Below, one piece after another: positions 1 to 7,964 of a stretch of DNA of 64,000 bases (position 1 is the first letter of the stretch; every line of letters begins with the position of its first letter). Origin of the DNA: Massilia sp. PAMC28688 (GTDB taxonomy: Bacteria > Pseudomonadota > Gammaproteobacteria > Burkholderiales > Burkholderiaceae_D); NCBI RefSeq assembly GCF_019443445.1, contig NZ_CP080378.1, positions 2,728,001-2,792,000 on the forward strand, in the 5' to 3' direction. Below the pieces are notes generated by a model. The model was not told the DNA's origin. It searched no databases and worked only from the letters and a program-made list of their open reading frames with translations. Made by a program: the position numbers and the translations under genes.

Positions 1-1169
1 GTCTCAAGTTCCGCGCCGTCGCGGCGGACAATGGCGCCATCGGCGGCTCCGGCTCGCACGAATTTCACGTCATTGCCAGCACCGGTGAAGACGCCATCGT
101 CTACTGCCCCACCTCCGATTACGCAGCCAACATGGAAGCTGCCGAAGCACTGCCCCTCGCACCTGCCCGCGCGCCGGCCACTGCAACCCTGACCAGGACG
201 GCTACCCCCGGCGCCACCAAGTGCGAAACCGTGGCCGGGTTCCTCAAGCTGCCGCTGGCGCACACCGTCAAGACCATTGCTCTGACGGTGGAAAAGGAAG
301 AGGGCGGCAAGCAGGTCAAGGAAAACTGGATGCTGCTCATTCGCGGCGACCATGAGCTCAACGAAGTCAAGGTCGGCAAGGTGCCGGGCCTGGCCCAGCA
401 CCGCTTCGCGACCGAGGCGGAAATCCTCGAATGCTATGGCTCCGTACCCGGCTACCTGGGCCCGATCGGCACCAGGCAGCCGGTCACCGTGGTGGCCGAC
501 CGCACCGTGGCCAATATGGCCGATTTCGTGTGCGGCGCCAACGAAGAAGGCTTTCACTACACGGGCGCCAACTGGGGCCGCGACATGCCCGAGCCGCTCG
601 TGGCAGACCTGCGCAACGTGATCGAAGGCGATGCTTCGCCCGACGGCAAGGGTGTGCTGGCCATCGAGCGCGGCATCGAGGTGGGCCATGTGTTCCAGCT
701 CGGTACCTCCTACTCCGAAAGCATGAAGGCGACCTTCCTGGACGAAAACGGCAAGCCTGCGCCACTGCAGATGGGCTGCTACGGCATTGGCGTGACGCGC
801 ATCCTGGGCGCGGCCATCGAGCAGAATTTCGACGACAAGGGCATCATCTGGCCAGCCGCGATCGCGCCGTTTGAAGTGGTGCTGTGCCCCATGGGCATGG
901 ACCGCAGCGAGATGGTCAAGGCCGAAGTCGAAAGCCTGTACACGGCCTTGAAGGATGCGGGCGTGGACGTCATCGTCGACGACCGTGGCCTGCGTCCGGG
1001 CGCCATGTTCGCCGACTGGGAACTGATCGGCGTGCCGCACCGTGTGGTGATCGGCGAGCGTGGCCTCAAGGAAGGCAACCTGGAATACCAGGGCCGGCGC
1101 GACACCGAAGCGACCGCAGTACCGGTAGCCGGCATGGTCGAATTCCTGAAAGCCAAACTGGCAGCGTGA
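1..1169 (+). CDS. proS: Prolyl-tRNA synthetase, 3' portion (5' end outside window)
   Basis: Charges tRNA-Pro with proline in the cytoplasm. The frame is open from the first bases of the window, so the start codon lies outside. About 388 residues are present; the family is about 570-580, so roughly the first third is missing. The visible part opens with class II motif 2 (GGSGSHEF), continues through the bacterial-type inserted editing domain (around TKCETVAGF), motif 3 ([10 protein letters not shown]) and the C-terminal anticodon-binding domain ([15 protein letters not shown]). The stop codon overlaps a GTG start of the next gene (GTGA), suggesting translational coupling to the transglycosylase. 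Nothing looks broken. Confidence 0.97.
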   Translation, partial: LKFRAVAADNGAIGGSGSHEFHVIASTGEDAIVYCPTSDYAANMEAAEALPLAPARAPATATLTRTATPGATKCETVAGFLKLPLAHTVKTIALTVEKEEGGKQVKENWMLLIRGDHELNEVKVGKVPGLAQHRFATEAEILECYGSVPGYLGPIGTRQPVTVVADRTVANMADFVCGANEEGFHYTGANWGRDMPEPLVADLRNVIEGDASPDGKGVLAIERGIEVGHVFQLGTSYSESMKATFLDENGKPAPLQMGCYGIGVTRILGAAIEQNFDDKGIIWPAAIAPFEVVLCPMGMDRSEMVKAEVESLYTALKDAGVDVIVDDRGLRPGAMFADWELIGVPHRVVIGERGLKEGNLEYQGRRDTEATAVPVAGMVEFLKAKLAA

Positions 1170-1795
1170 GGGTGAATCTGTACCTGGGCCGCTCTGTGGT
1201 GCCGGCGCTGCTGGTTGCGGCGGCGCTCGCGCTGGCCGGCCCGGCCTGGGCCGGCAACCAGAAAGAGGAAGCGATTGCGGACGCCATGCGCGTGGCGCTG
1301 TCCAATGCCATCAAGGACACGCGCCCGCCCAAGCCGGTGTTTCGCGACGAGGCGGCGCGCCAGCGCTACCAGCGCTGGCTGGCGGCCATGTCCGAACGGC
1401 TCAAGCGCAAAATGCCCGACGACCAGTCGCGCCTCGAATTCCTTGAAACCACCTGGTACGAATCGAGCCGCGCCGGCCTTGATCCGGGGCTGGTGCTTGG
1501 CCTTATCCAGGTCGAATCGGCTTACCGCAAATACGCGGTGTCGATGGTGGGCGCACGCGGCTACATGCAGGTGATGCCTTTCTGGTCGAAGGTGGTAGGC
1601 GACAATGACCGCAGCAAGCTGTTTCACATGCAGAGCAACCTGCGCTACGGCTGTTCGATCCTGCGCATGTATATCGATATGGAAGGCGGCAACCTGTATC
1701 TGGCGCTGGGCCGGTACAACGGCAGCCGCGGCCGGGCCAAGTACCCCAATGCCGTACTGGCGGCGTGGAAGAAGTGGGAATTCCCGCTGTCGTAA
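1166..1795 (+). CDS. Lytic transglycosylase, SLT-domain, exported
   Basis: About 209 residues. The N-terminus is a signal peptide (hydrophobic run, then a GPAWAG cleavage-type site near residue 30). The C-terminal half is a goose-type/SLT lytic transglycosylase domain: the catalytic Glu is in [10 protein letters not shown], followed by [12 protein letters not shown] and a closing [15 protein letters not shown] segment. It should cleave peptidoglycan glycan strands in the periplasm. The chosen start is a GTG overlapping the proS stop (GTGA); a second GTG two codons later is equally possible. The region upstream in this frame is a shadow of proS. The family assignment is firm, but which Mlt/Slt subgroup it belongs to is not clear. 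Confidence 0.88.
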   Translation: MRVNLYLGRSVVPALLVAAALALAGPAWAGNQKEEAIADAMRVALSNAIKDTRPPKPVFRDEAARQRYQRWLAAMSERLKRKMPDDQSRLEFLETTWYESSRAGLDPGLVLGLIQVESAYRKYAVSMVGARGYMQVMPFWSKVVGDNDRSKLFHMQSNLRYGCSILRMYIDMEGGNLYLALGRYNGSRGRAKYPNAVLAAWKKWEFPLS

Positions 1796-1837
1796 ATATC
1801 TGGCTGCGCGTATAGCCGCCATGTGGCTACGTGCTCT

Positions 1838-1856
1838 CGCGCGCAAGCTGCGCGCG
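1838..1856 (+). other. GC-rich hairpin upstream of first alkaline phosphatase
   Basis: A perfect 7-bp inverted repeat CGCGCGC/GCGCGCG encloses the loop AAGCT. It lies about 40 bp upstream of the phosphatase start and just after the transglycosylase gene. There is no T-run behind it, so it is not a canonical intrinsic terminator; a processing or attenuation structure is possible. Function not shown. Confidence 0.4.
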
Positions 1857-1866
1857 GTGTAGACTG

Positions 1867-1892
1867 CAGGCTTTCTTCCGCACGAAAGCCTG
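1867..1892 (+). promoter_or_regulatory. 9-bp inverted repeat in the ribosome-binding region of the first phosphatase
   Basis: CAGGCTTTC pairs perfectly with GAAAGCCTG across an 8-base loop, and the stem ends three bases before the ATG at 1896. No Shine-Dalgarno sequence is visible in this leader, unlike the second phosphatase, which has an AAGGGAAA site. The stem occupies the position where the ribosome would bind, so it could limit translation or be a protein operator. That role is inference. Confidence 0.4.
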
Positions 1893-1895
1893 TCC

Positions 1896-3317
1896 ATGCG
1901 TTCGATCCTGCCTGCCGCCGCGCTGCTGGCCGCCTTGTGCGGCTGCGCCAGCGTGGCGCCCGATTCTTCCGTCACTCAGTCCGCCCGCCCCAAGAATGTG
2001 ATCTTCTTCCTGGGCGACGGCATGGGCATGAACACGCTCACCGCCGCGCGTATTTTCGCCGTTGGCGAAGAGGGCCAGCTCACGCTCGACACCCTGCCCG
2101 AATCGGCGTTCGTCAAGACTTTCGCGCGCGACGCCCAGGTCACCGACAGTGCCGCCTCGATGTCGGCCTACATGACCGGTGTCAAGGTCAATAACGGGGT
2201 GATTGCGATGAGTGCCGATACCATGGCGCTGGCGCCGGGCAAGGATAAGAGCGGCAATGCCACCATCGCGCGCTGCATCAACGGCGCGCCGGTGCCGACG
2301 CTGGGCGAGCTGGCACGCCGGCGCGGCCTGGCCGTGGGCGTGGTCACCACCACCCGCGTGACTGACGCGACGCCGGCAGCTGTCTATGCGCATGCCTGCG
2401 ATCGCGGAATGGAGACCGATATCGCAGCTGCCCTGGTGCCCGGCGGCGCCGGCTACAACAGTGCGCTTGGCGCCGGCGGCATCGATGTGCTCTTTGGCGG
2501 CGGCACCAGTGCCTTTCAGAGCGTGGCCAATGGTGGCAAACGCGCCGACGGCCGCGACCTGCTGGCAGAGATGCAGGCGCGCGGCATCAGCACCGCGCTC
2601 AATGCAGCGCAGTTTCGCGCCATCGACCGCATGCCGGCCGCGGGCCTGTTTGCCGCGACCGACATGTCGTACGATGCCGTGCGCGACCCTGCCCGAGAAC
2701 CCAGCCTGGCGGACATGGCTGGCAAGGCGGTCAAGCTGCTGTCGACAAACCCGAATGGGTTTTTCCTGGTGGTGGAGGGCGGCCTGATTGACCACGCGCT
2801 GCACGACACCCAGGCCAAGCGCGCCTTGCAGGAGGTGGTCGCCTTTGACAACGCGCTCAAGGCGGTGATAAGCCAGATGCAGGGCATTGACCCGGGCTTG
2901 AGGAATACGCTTATCGTGGTCACGGCCGACCATGACCACACCCTGCACCTGAATGGCTATGCGCGCCGCACCGGCAAGACCACCGACACCGAACCGGGCG
3001 TGCTGGGACTGGTGCGCCGGGTGTCCGACGGCAAGCCCCAGCTTGATCTCGACGGCAGGCCGTACACGATCATTGGCTTTGGCACTGGCGAACACCGGGT
3101 GCAGGGGGCGCGCTCCAGCGTCGCGCCGCTGACCGACGCGCTGGTTGCGGCCGACGGCTACCATCAGGAAGCCGTGGTGCGCACCGCCCCCGGCAGCGAA
3201 ACCCATGGCGGTACCGATGTGTACCTGGGCGCCATCGGCGCCGGGGCCCACACCTTCCACGGCACCATCGACAACACGCGCGTCTTTGAATTGATCAAGG
3301 CGGCCGCCGGCTGGTAA
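1896..3317 (+). CDS. Alkaline phosphatase, PhoA superfamily, predicted lipoprotein/exported (copy 1)
   Basis: 473 residues. It hydrolyses phosphate monoesters outside the cytoplasm using two Zn and one Mg. Visible family residues are the metal-binding Asp in FFLGDGMG (about 41), the nucleophile Ser in TDSAASM (about 85), the metal ligands in TADHDH (about 340) and ETHGG (about 434). The N-terminus is a hydrophobic signal with a possible lipobox (LCGC, Cys17), so it may be lipid-anchored. It sits in tandem with a close paralogue 26 bp downstream. There is no recognisable pho box. A hairpin directly precedes the start codon. Confidence 0.92.
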   Translation: MRSILPAAALLAALCGCASVAPDSSVTQSARPKNVIFFLGDGMGMNTLTAARIFAVGEEGQLTLDTLPESAFVKTFARDAQVTDSAASMSAYMTGVKVNNGVIAMSADTMALAPGKDKSGNATIARCINGAPVPTLGELARRRGLAVGVVTTTRVTDATPAAVYAHACDRGMETDIAAALVPGGAGYNSALGAGGIDVLFGGGTSAFQSVANGGKRADGRDLLAEMQARGISTALNAAQFRAIDRMPAAGLFAATDMSYDAVRDPAREPSLADMAGKAVKLLSTNPNGFFLVVEGGLIDHALHDTQAKRALQEVVAFDNALKAVISQMQGIDPGLRNTLIVVTADHDHTLHLNGYARRTGKTTDTEPGVLGLVRRVSDGKPQLDLDGRPYTIIGFGTGEHRVQGARSSVAPLTDALVAADGYHQEAVVRTAPGSETHGGTDVYLGAIGAGAHTFHGTIDNTRVFELIKAAAGW

Positions 3318-3343
3318 GGCGGCAGACGACAAGGGAAACGACC

Positions 3344-4714
3344 ATGAAACTCACTCCACTCTGCGCGCTCCTGATGGCCGCCCTGTGCAACGCGGCCGCT
3401 GCCGCGCCGGCGGCAAAGAACGTCATCTTCTTCCTCGGCGACGGCATGGGCGCGACCACCCTGACCGCCGCCCGCATCTTCAAGTACAAGGAGGAGGGCT
3501 TGCTGCACATGGAGTCGCTCGAACGCAGCGCGCGCGTCAAGACCTATTCCAACAATGCCCAGACCACGGACAGCGCGCCGTCCATGGGCGCTTACATGAC
3601 GGGCATCAAGATCAATAATGATGTCATTTCGATGGCCGACGCCAGGCCCGTGGCGCCGGCCAGGGACGCCAACGGCAATCCATCGATTGACCAGTGCGGG
3701 GCAGGCAATGGCCGCGCCGCGCCCACCCTGCTGGAACTGGCCAAGGCGCGCGGCAAGGCCGTGGGCGCGGTGACCACCACCGAGATGACGCATGCCACGC
3801 CGGCATCGACCTTCGCCCACAGCTGCGATCGCGATGCCGGGTACAGCATCGCGGCCCAGATCGTGCCGGGCGGCGCCGGCTACAATCCGGCCCTGCGCGA
3901 CGGGGTGGACGTGCTGATGGGCGGCGGGCGCCATCACTTCACCCCGTTCGACCGGGTGCGTAACCCCACGGGCCGTGGCGACGGACGTGACCTGCTCGGT
4001 GAATTGGCCGCCCAAGGCTACGCGGTTGCCCATACCCGCAGCCAGATGCTGGCGGCGCAGCCGGGCCGCAAGTTCGTGGGCATCTACAGCGACAGCAGCC
4101 ACCTGGATTACGACATCGAGCGCCGCGCGGAGCAACCCTCGCTGTCGGAAATGGCGCTAAAAGCGGTGGACCTGCTGGCGCCGGACCCGGATGGCTTTTT
4201 CCTGATGGTTGAAGGCGGCAAGATCGACCACGCCCTGCACGACTCCAACGCCAGCCGTGCCTTGTCCGAAACCATCGCCTTTGATGATGCGATCAAGGCC
4301 GTCATCGAGCGCATGAAGGTGCTTGATCCGGGCCTGCGCAATACGCTCATTGTGATCACGGCGGACCACGACCACGCCATCAGCATGAATGGCTACGGCA
4401 AACGCGGCAACCCGATTCTCGACATCGTGCGCAACTACACCGACGGCCAGCCAGCCCGCGACGCCGACGGCAAGACCTTCACCACCCTCGTTTTTGGCAA
4501 TGGCCCCAACCGCCTGGCGCAGCGCGTGGACGTGGACAGCAAGGCCGCCCTGCAGCGCGATTATCACCAGGAGAGCGGCGTCCGCCTCAAAGGGGAAACC
4601 CATGGCGGCGGCGACGTGAAGCTGTTTGCCACCGGCGCCGGCTCCCAGGTATTCAAGGGCACCATGGAAAACACGAAGGTCTTTCACCTGATGAAGCAGG
4701 CATTCGGTTTCTAA
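3344..4714 (+). CDS. Alkaline phosphatase, PhoA superfamily, secreted (copy 2)
   Basis: 456 residues, a clear paralogue of the gene before it. It shares the FFLGDGMG Asp (33), the Ser nucleophile in TDSAPSM (77), TADHDH and the late ETHGG histidine. Unlike copy 1, it has an ordinary Sec signal peptide (NAAAAAPAA, cleavage near residue 20) with no lipobox, so it is probably periplasmic or secreted. A good AAGGGAAA ribosome site precedes the ATG. The pair probably arose by tandem duplication and then diverged in cellular location. A 10-bp terminator stem follows. Confidence 0.93.
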   Translation: MKLTPLCALLMAALCNAAAAAPAAKNVIFFLGDGMGATTLTAARIFKYKEEGLLHMESLERSARVKTYSNNAQTTDSAPSMGAYMTGIKINNDVISMADARPVAPARDANGNPSIDQCGAGNGRAAPTLLELAKARGKAVGAVTTTEMTHATPASTFAHSCDRDAGYSIAAQIVPGGAGYNPALRDGVDVLMGGGRHHFTPFDRVRNPTGRGDGRDLLGELAAQGYAVAHTRSQMLAAQPGRKFVGIYSDSSHLDYDIERRAEQPSLSEMALKAVDLLAPDPDGFFLMVEGGKIDHALHDSNASRALSETIAFDDAIKAVIERMKVLDPGLRNTLIVITADHDHAISMNGYGKRGNPILDIVRNYTDGQPARDADGKTFTTLVFGNGPNRLAQRVDVDSKAALQRDYHQESGVRLKGETHGGGDVKLFATGAGSQVFKGTMENTKVFHLMKQAFGF

Positions 4715-4727
4715 CCCCTGAATGCAC

Positions 4728-4757
4728 GAAGGCCCCGTTTTCACAAGCGGGGCCTTC
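4728..4757. terminator. Intrinsic terminator between convergent phosphatase and SWIB genes
   Basis: A perfect 10-bp stem GAAGGCCCCG/CGGGGCCTTC with a 10-base loop (TTTTCACAAG) sits 13 bp after the phosphatase stop and about 40 bp before the stop of the convergent SWIB gene. T-runs are weak on both sides. It may serve both directions. Confidence 0.7.
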
Positions 4758-4796
4758 TGAATCCGGTGGGCCCTTCTGGCCCGGCGACAGCGTGGA

Positions 4797-5189
4797 TTAC
4801 TTCAGGTGATCCGAAATGAGCTTGGTCATTTCGAACATCGAGACCTGGGCTTTGCCGCCGAAGACAGCCTTGAGCTTGTCGTCTGCATTGATCATGCGGC
4901 GGTTCGCTGCGTCCTGCAGGTCGTGCTTCTTGATGTAATCCCAGACTTTCTTGGTCACTTCGGTGCGTGGCAGCGGCGTTGCGCCAACCACTTCAGCCAG
5001 CGTTGCGGATGGCGTCATCGCTTTCATGAAAGCGGCATTTGGCTTGCGAGCTGCTGCTGGTTTCTTGGCTGCTGCTTTTGGTGCTGCATCTTTAGGAGCT
5101 GCTGCTTTTTTTGCTGCAGGCTTTGCTGCTGGCTTCGCCGCTGCTTTTTTTGCTGGCGCTGCTGCTGGGGTTTTTTTGGCTGTTGCCAT
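4797..5189 (-). CDS. SWIB/MDM2 domain protein with lysine/alanine-rich histone-like tail
   Basis: 130 residues. Residues 1 to about 48 are almost only Ala, Lys and Pro (AAKKPAAK-type repeats), like histone H1 tails, and should bind DNA. Residues about 55-130 form a SWIB domain (LPRTEVTKKVWDYIKKHDLQD, then a DDKLKAVF segment). In eukaryotes SWIB is a chromatin-remodelling protein module; stand-alone bacterial copies are thought to be nucleoid-associated, but their role is not well established. A strong AAGGAGG site lies 7 bases before the ATG. The basic tail resembles the H1-like protein at about 22.5 kb. Confidence 0.9.
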   Translation of the reverse strand: MATAKKTPAAAPAKKAAAKPAAKPAAKKAAAPKDAAPKAAAKKPAAARKPNAAFMKAMTPSATLAEVVGATPLPRTEVTKKVWDYIKKHDLQDAANRRMINADDKLKAVFGGKAQVSMFEMTKLISDHLK

Positions 5190-5365
5190 CTTCGAGCCTC
5201 CTTAACAAACACGTGGGAAATTGCGCAATTGATCGCACGGCTTATATTGGTTGGGTTTCTGCGATGACGCAAGTGTTTTTCGAGAATTTCCCCCCTTTTT
5301 CAGAGGGAAAAGCCCGTTCTAGGCCCTTGGGCGGGCCGCCATCGCAGTTTTAAGCGCCAATCGCC

Positions 5366-6736
5366 TCAGCGCATGCCGCCCGGGAGCATGCCCTTCATCC
5401 CGCGCATCATCTTCATCATGCCGCCGCCCTTGAGCTTTTTCATCATGGCCTGCATCTGGTCGTACTGCGCCAGCATGCGGTTCACTTCCTGCACCTGGAC
5501 CCCGGCGCCGGCGGCGATGCGGCGCTTGCGGGTGGCCTTGATCAGCTCCGGCTTGGCCCGCTCCTGCGGCGTCATGGAGTCGATGATGCCCACCATGCGG
5601 CGCACCTGCTTGTCCGCCTGGTCCATGTTGGCACCGCCGGCAGCCTGCTGGAACTGGGCCGGCAGCTTGTCGATGAGGCTTGCCATGCCCCCCATTTTCT
5701 TCATCTGGCCCAGCTGCGACTTGAAGTCGTTCATGTCGAATTTGCCGCCCACCTTGATCTTGTTGGCCAGGTCGGTCGCGGCCTTGCTGTCGACACCCTT
5801 GCGCGCTTCTTCGACCAGCGCCAGGATGTCGCCCATGCCCAGGATGCGGTTGGCCATGCGCTGGGCGTCGAACGCTTCCAGGCCGTCCAGCTTTTCCGAC
5901 ACGCCGGCAAACTTGATCGGCTTGCCCGTGATGTGGCGCACCGACAGGGCCGCGCCGCCGCGCGAGTCGCCATCGAGCTTGGTGAGCACAATGCCGGTCA
6001 GCGGCAGGGCATCATTGAAGGCCTTGGCCGTGTTGATCGCGTCCTGGCCCAGCATGGCGTCGACCACGAACAGCGTTTCGATCGGCTTGACCGCCTTGTG
6101 GACGGCGGTAATCTCCTGCATCATCGCTTCGTCAATACCGAGCCGGCCGGCGGTGTCGATGATGAGAACATCGTGGTAGTGCTTCCTGGCCCAGTCCAGC
6201 GCGGCCAGCGCGATGTCGACCGGCTTGTCGCTGGAGGTGGAGGGGAAAAAATCGGCGCCGACCTGTTTGGTCACCGATTCGAGCTGGGCGATCGCAGCCG
6301 GACGGTACACGTCGGCCGACACGGTCAGTACCTTTTTCTTTTTCTCTTCCTTGAGGTACTTGGCCAGTTTGCCGGTGGTGGTGGTCTTACCCACACCCTG
6401 CAGGCCGGCCATGAGGATGATGGCGGGCGGCTGCTGGGCAAAACTGAGCTGCGATGCTTCCGGACCCAGGTCGGCGCCGATCAGGATGGCCAGCTCGCGC
6501 TGGACCACGCCCACCAGGGCCTGGCCGGGACTGAGCGAGCCAATGACTTCTTCGCCCAGGGCTTTTTCCTTGACCCGGCTGATGAATTCGCGCACGGCCG
6601 GCAGGGCAACGTCGGCCTCGAGCAGCGCCAGGCGCACTTCGCGCAGCATCTCGGCGGTATTGGTTTCGGTCAGACGCGCCTCACCGCGCATGGTCTTGAC
6701 GACCTTGGCAAGGCGTTGGGTTAGATTATCGAGCAT
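5366..6736 (-). CDS. ffh: Signal recognition particle GTPase Ffh
   Basis: 456 residues, full length for bacterial Ffh. It binds 4.5S RNA and the signal sequences of nascent membrane proteins, and delivers ribosomes to FtsY. N-terminal helical N domain, then the G domain with P-loop GLQGVGKTTTTGKLA (about 105-120), DTAGR and TKLDGDSRGG, then a methionine-rich M domain ending in a run of Met/Gly/Lys. It is transcribed divergently from the ccsA-like gene across a 165-bp intergenic region. Confidence 0.97.
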   Translation of the reverse strand: MLDNLTQRLAKVVKTMRGEARLTETNTAEMLREVRLALLEADVALPAVREFISRVKEKALGEEVIGSLSPGQALVGVVQRELAILIGADLGPEASQLSFAQQPPAIILMAGLQGVGKTTTTGKLAKYLKEEKKKKVLTVSADVYRPAAIAQLESVTKQVGADFFPSTSSDKPVDIALAALDWARKHYHDVLIIDTAGRLGIDEAMMQEITAVHKAVKPIETLFVVDAMLGQDAINTAKAFNDALPLTGIVLTKLDGDSRGGAALSVRHITGKPIKFAGVSEKLDGLEAFDAQRMANRILGMGDILALVEEARKGVDSKAATDLANKIKVGGKFDMNDFKSQLGQMKKMGGMASLIDKLPAQFQQAAGGANMDQADKQVRRMVGIIDSMTPQERAKPELIKATRKRRIAAGAGVQVQEVNRMLAQYDQMQAMMKKLKGGGMMKMMRGMKGMLPGGMR

Positions 6737-6817
6737 GGCAGACCTGACTAATATATATAGGCGATGCGGCGAGGGTGCCGCGCTGGCGCCATTTTACCCT
6801 ATGTGCCAGGGCGATAA

Positions 6818-6833
6818 GCCCGCTAAAGCGGGC
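6818..6833. other. Short inverted repeat in the ffh/ccsA divergent region
   Basis: GCCCGCT and AGCGGGC form a perfect 7-bp inverted repeat separated by two A residues, inside the 165-bp divergent promoter region. It could be an operator or part of a 5' leader. No function can be assigned from sequence. Confidence 0.3.
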
Positions 6834-6901
6834 CGTGGGACGGGGCGAACCCAGGCACGATGATCTCCCGCCGAGCCGCTCCGATGGTGTAAACTTAAGC
6901 G

Positions 6902-7708
6902 ATGCTCATTTCCCTCTACCTGGCCGCCGCGCTCCTGTACGCCGTCTGCGCCATCATTCCCGCCCGCCAGGGTGGCCTCATTTCCGGCATGACGGCCGGG
7001 GCCTGGCTGCTGCACGCCGCTGCCCTGTGGTTCGACATGTTCGCGCCCGGCACGGTGCGCATCGGGTTTGCCCAGATGCTGTCGGCGGCGCTGTGGCTGT
7101 CGGTGGCAGCCTACTGGCTGGAAAACCGCAATTTCGCGCTCGACGGCCTGCGCCGCCTGGTCATGCCCAGCGCCGCCATGGTGGCCATCCTGCCGGCCCT
7201 GTTTCCGGGCAGCGTGCTGCAGCTGCAGGACAACGCGCCGGCCCTGGGCTGGCACATCACCATCGCCATCCTCGCCTACAGCACGCTCACCATCGCCGCC
7301 TTTCACGCCGTGCTCATGGCGCTGCAGGAGTCGCGCCTGCACACGCGGCGCGCCCATTCCGGCTGGCTGGCCGGCGCCATCGACCAGCTGCCGGCCCTGC
7401 TGACCATGGAAAAACTGCTGTTCCGCCTGATCTGGATCGGCTTCATCCTGCTCACCCTCACGGTGCTGTCGGGCGTGGTGTTCAGCGAACAGCTCTTTGG
7501 CCGCGTCATGACCTGGGATCACAAGAGCATTTTCACGCTGCTGTCGTGGGTGCTGTTCGCGGCCCTGCTGACGGGACGGCGCTGGCGCGGCTGGCGCGGC
7601 AAGACGGCGCTGCGATTTACGCTGGCCGGTTTTGCCACGCTGGCGCTGGCCTATGTGGGCAGCCGCTTCGTGCTGGAAGTGGTGCTGCACCGCGGGGTGG
7701 TGGCATGA
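6902..7708 (+). CDS. Cytochrome c assembly protein, CcsA/YpjD family membrane protein
   Basis: 268 residues with about eight hydrophobic membrane segments spread along the whole length. The pattern matches the CcsA/HemX-like family: a central GWHITIAILAYSTLTIAAFHA helix region and a late TWDHKSIFTLLSW segment with conserved His/Trp. Such proteins take part in haem handling during cytochrome c maturation. The neighbourhood ffh - ccsA-like - small membrane protein - pilS - pilR is common in betaproteobacteria. The stop overlaps the next start (ATGA). The exact biochemical role of this stand-alone version is uncertain. Confidence 0.85.
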   Translation: MLISLYLAAALLYAVCAIIPARQGGLISGMTAGAWLLHAAALWFDMFAPGTVRIGFAQMLSAALWLSVAAYWLENRNFALDGLRRLVMPSAAMVAILPALFPGSVLQLQDNAPALGWHITIAILAYSTLTIAAFHAVLMALQESRLHTRRAHSGWLAGAIDQLPALLTMEKLLFRLIWIGFILLTLTVLSGVVFSEQLFGRVMTWDHKSIFTLLSWVLFAALLTGRRWRGWRGKTALRFTLAGFATLALAYVGSRFVLEVVLHRGVVA

Positions 7709-7959
7709 GGATACTGTTCTGGATTGCGCTGGCCCTGCTGATCTATTTTGCCGTGCGCAGCAAGCTGCGCGCGCTGGCACACAGGCAGAAGGCGGCGCAG
7801 GAGCGGGCCGAAGCTGAACAGCGCAGTCAGGCCCTGGGCGAAGGCGAGCAGATGACCAGCTGCGCCCATTGCCACGTCTACTTCCCGGCCTCCGAGGCGG
7901 TGCGCGCCGACGGCCAGGATTTCTGCAGCCCGGCCCACGTGCGCCTGCCGCCCCAGTAA
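7705..7959 (+). CDS. Small membrane protein with CxxC motif, PP0621-like
   Basis: 84 residues: one N-terminal membrane helix (residues 3-17), a basic/Gln/Glu-rich helical linker, then a small motif CAHCHVYFP with a further Cys near the C-terminus (FCSPAH), suggesting a degenerate zinc ribbon. Its ATG overlaps the stop of the preceding gene and it ends 5 bp before pilS, so all are probably co-transcribed. This small protein is commonly found beside pilS in betaproteobacteria. Function unknown. Confidence 0.75.
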   Translation: MRILFWIALALLIYFAVRSKLRALAHRQKAAQERAEAEQRSQALGEGEQMTSCAHCHVYFPASEAVRADGQDFCSPAHVRLPPQ

Positions 7960-7964
7960 GCGCA

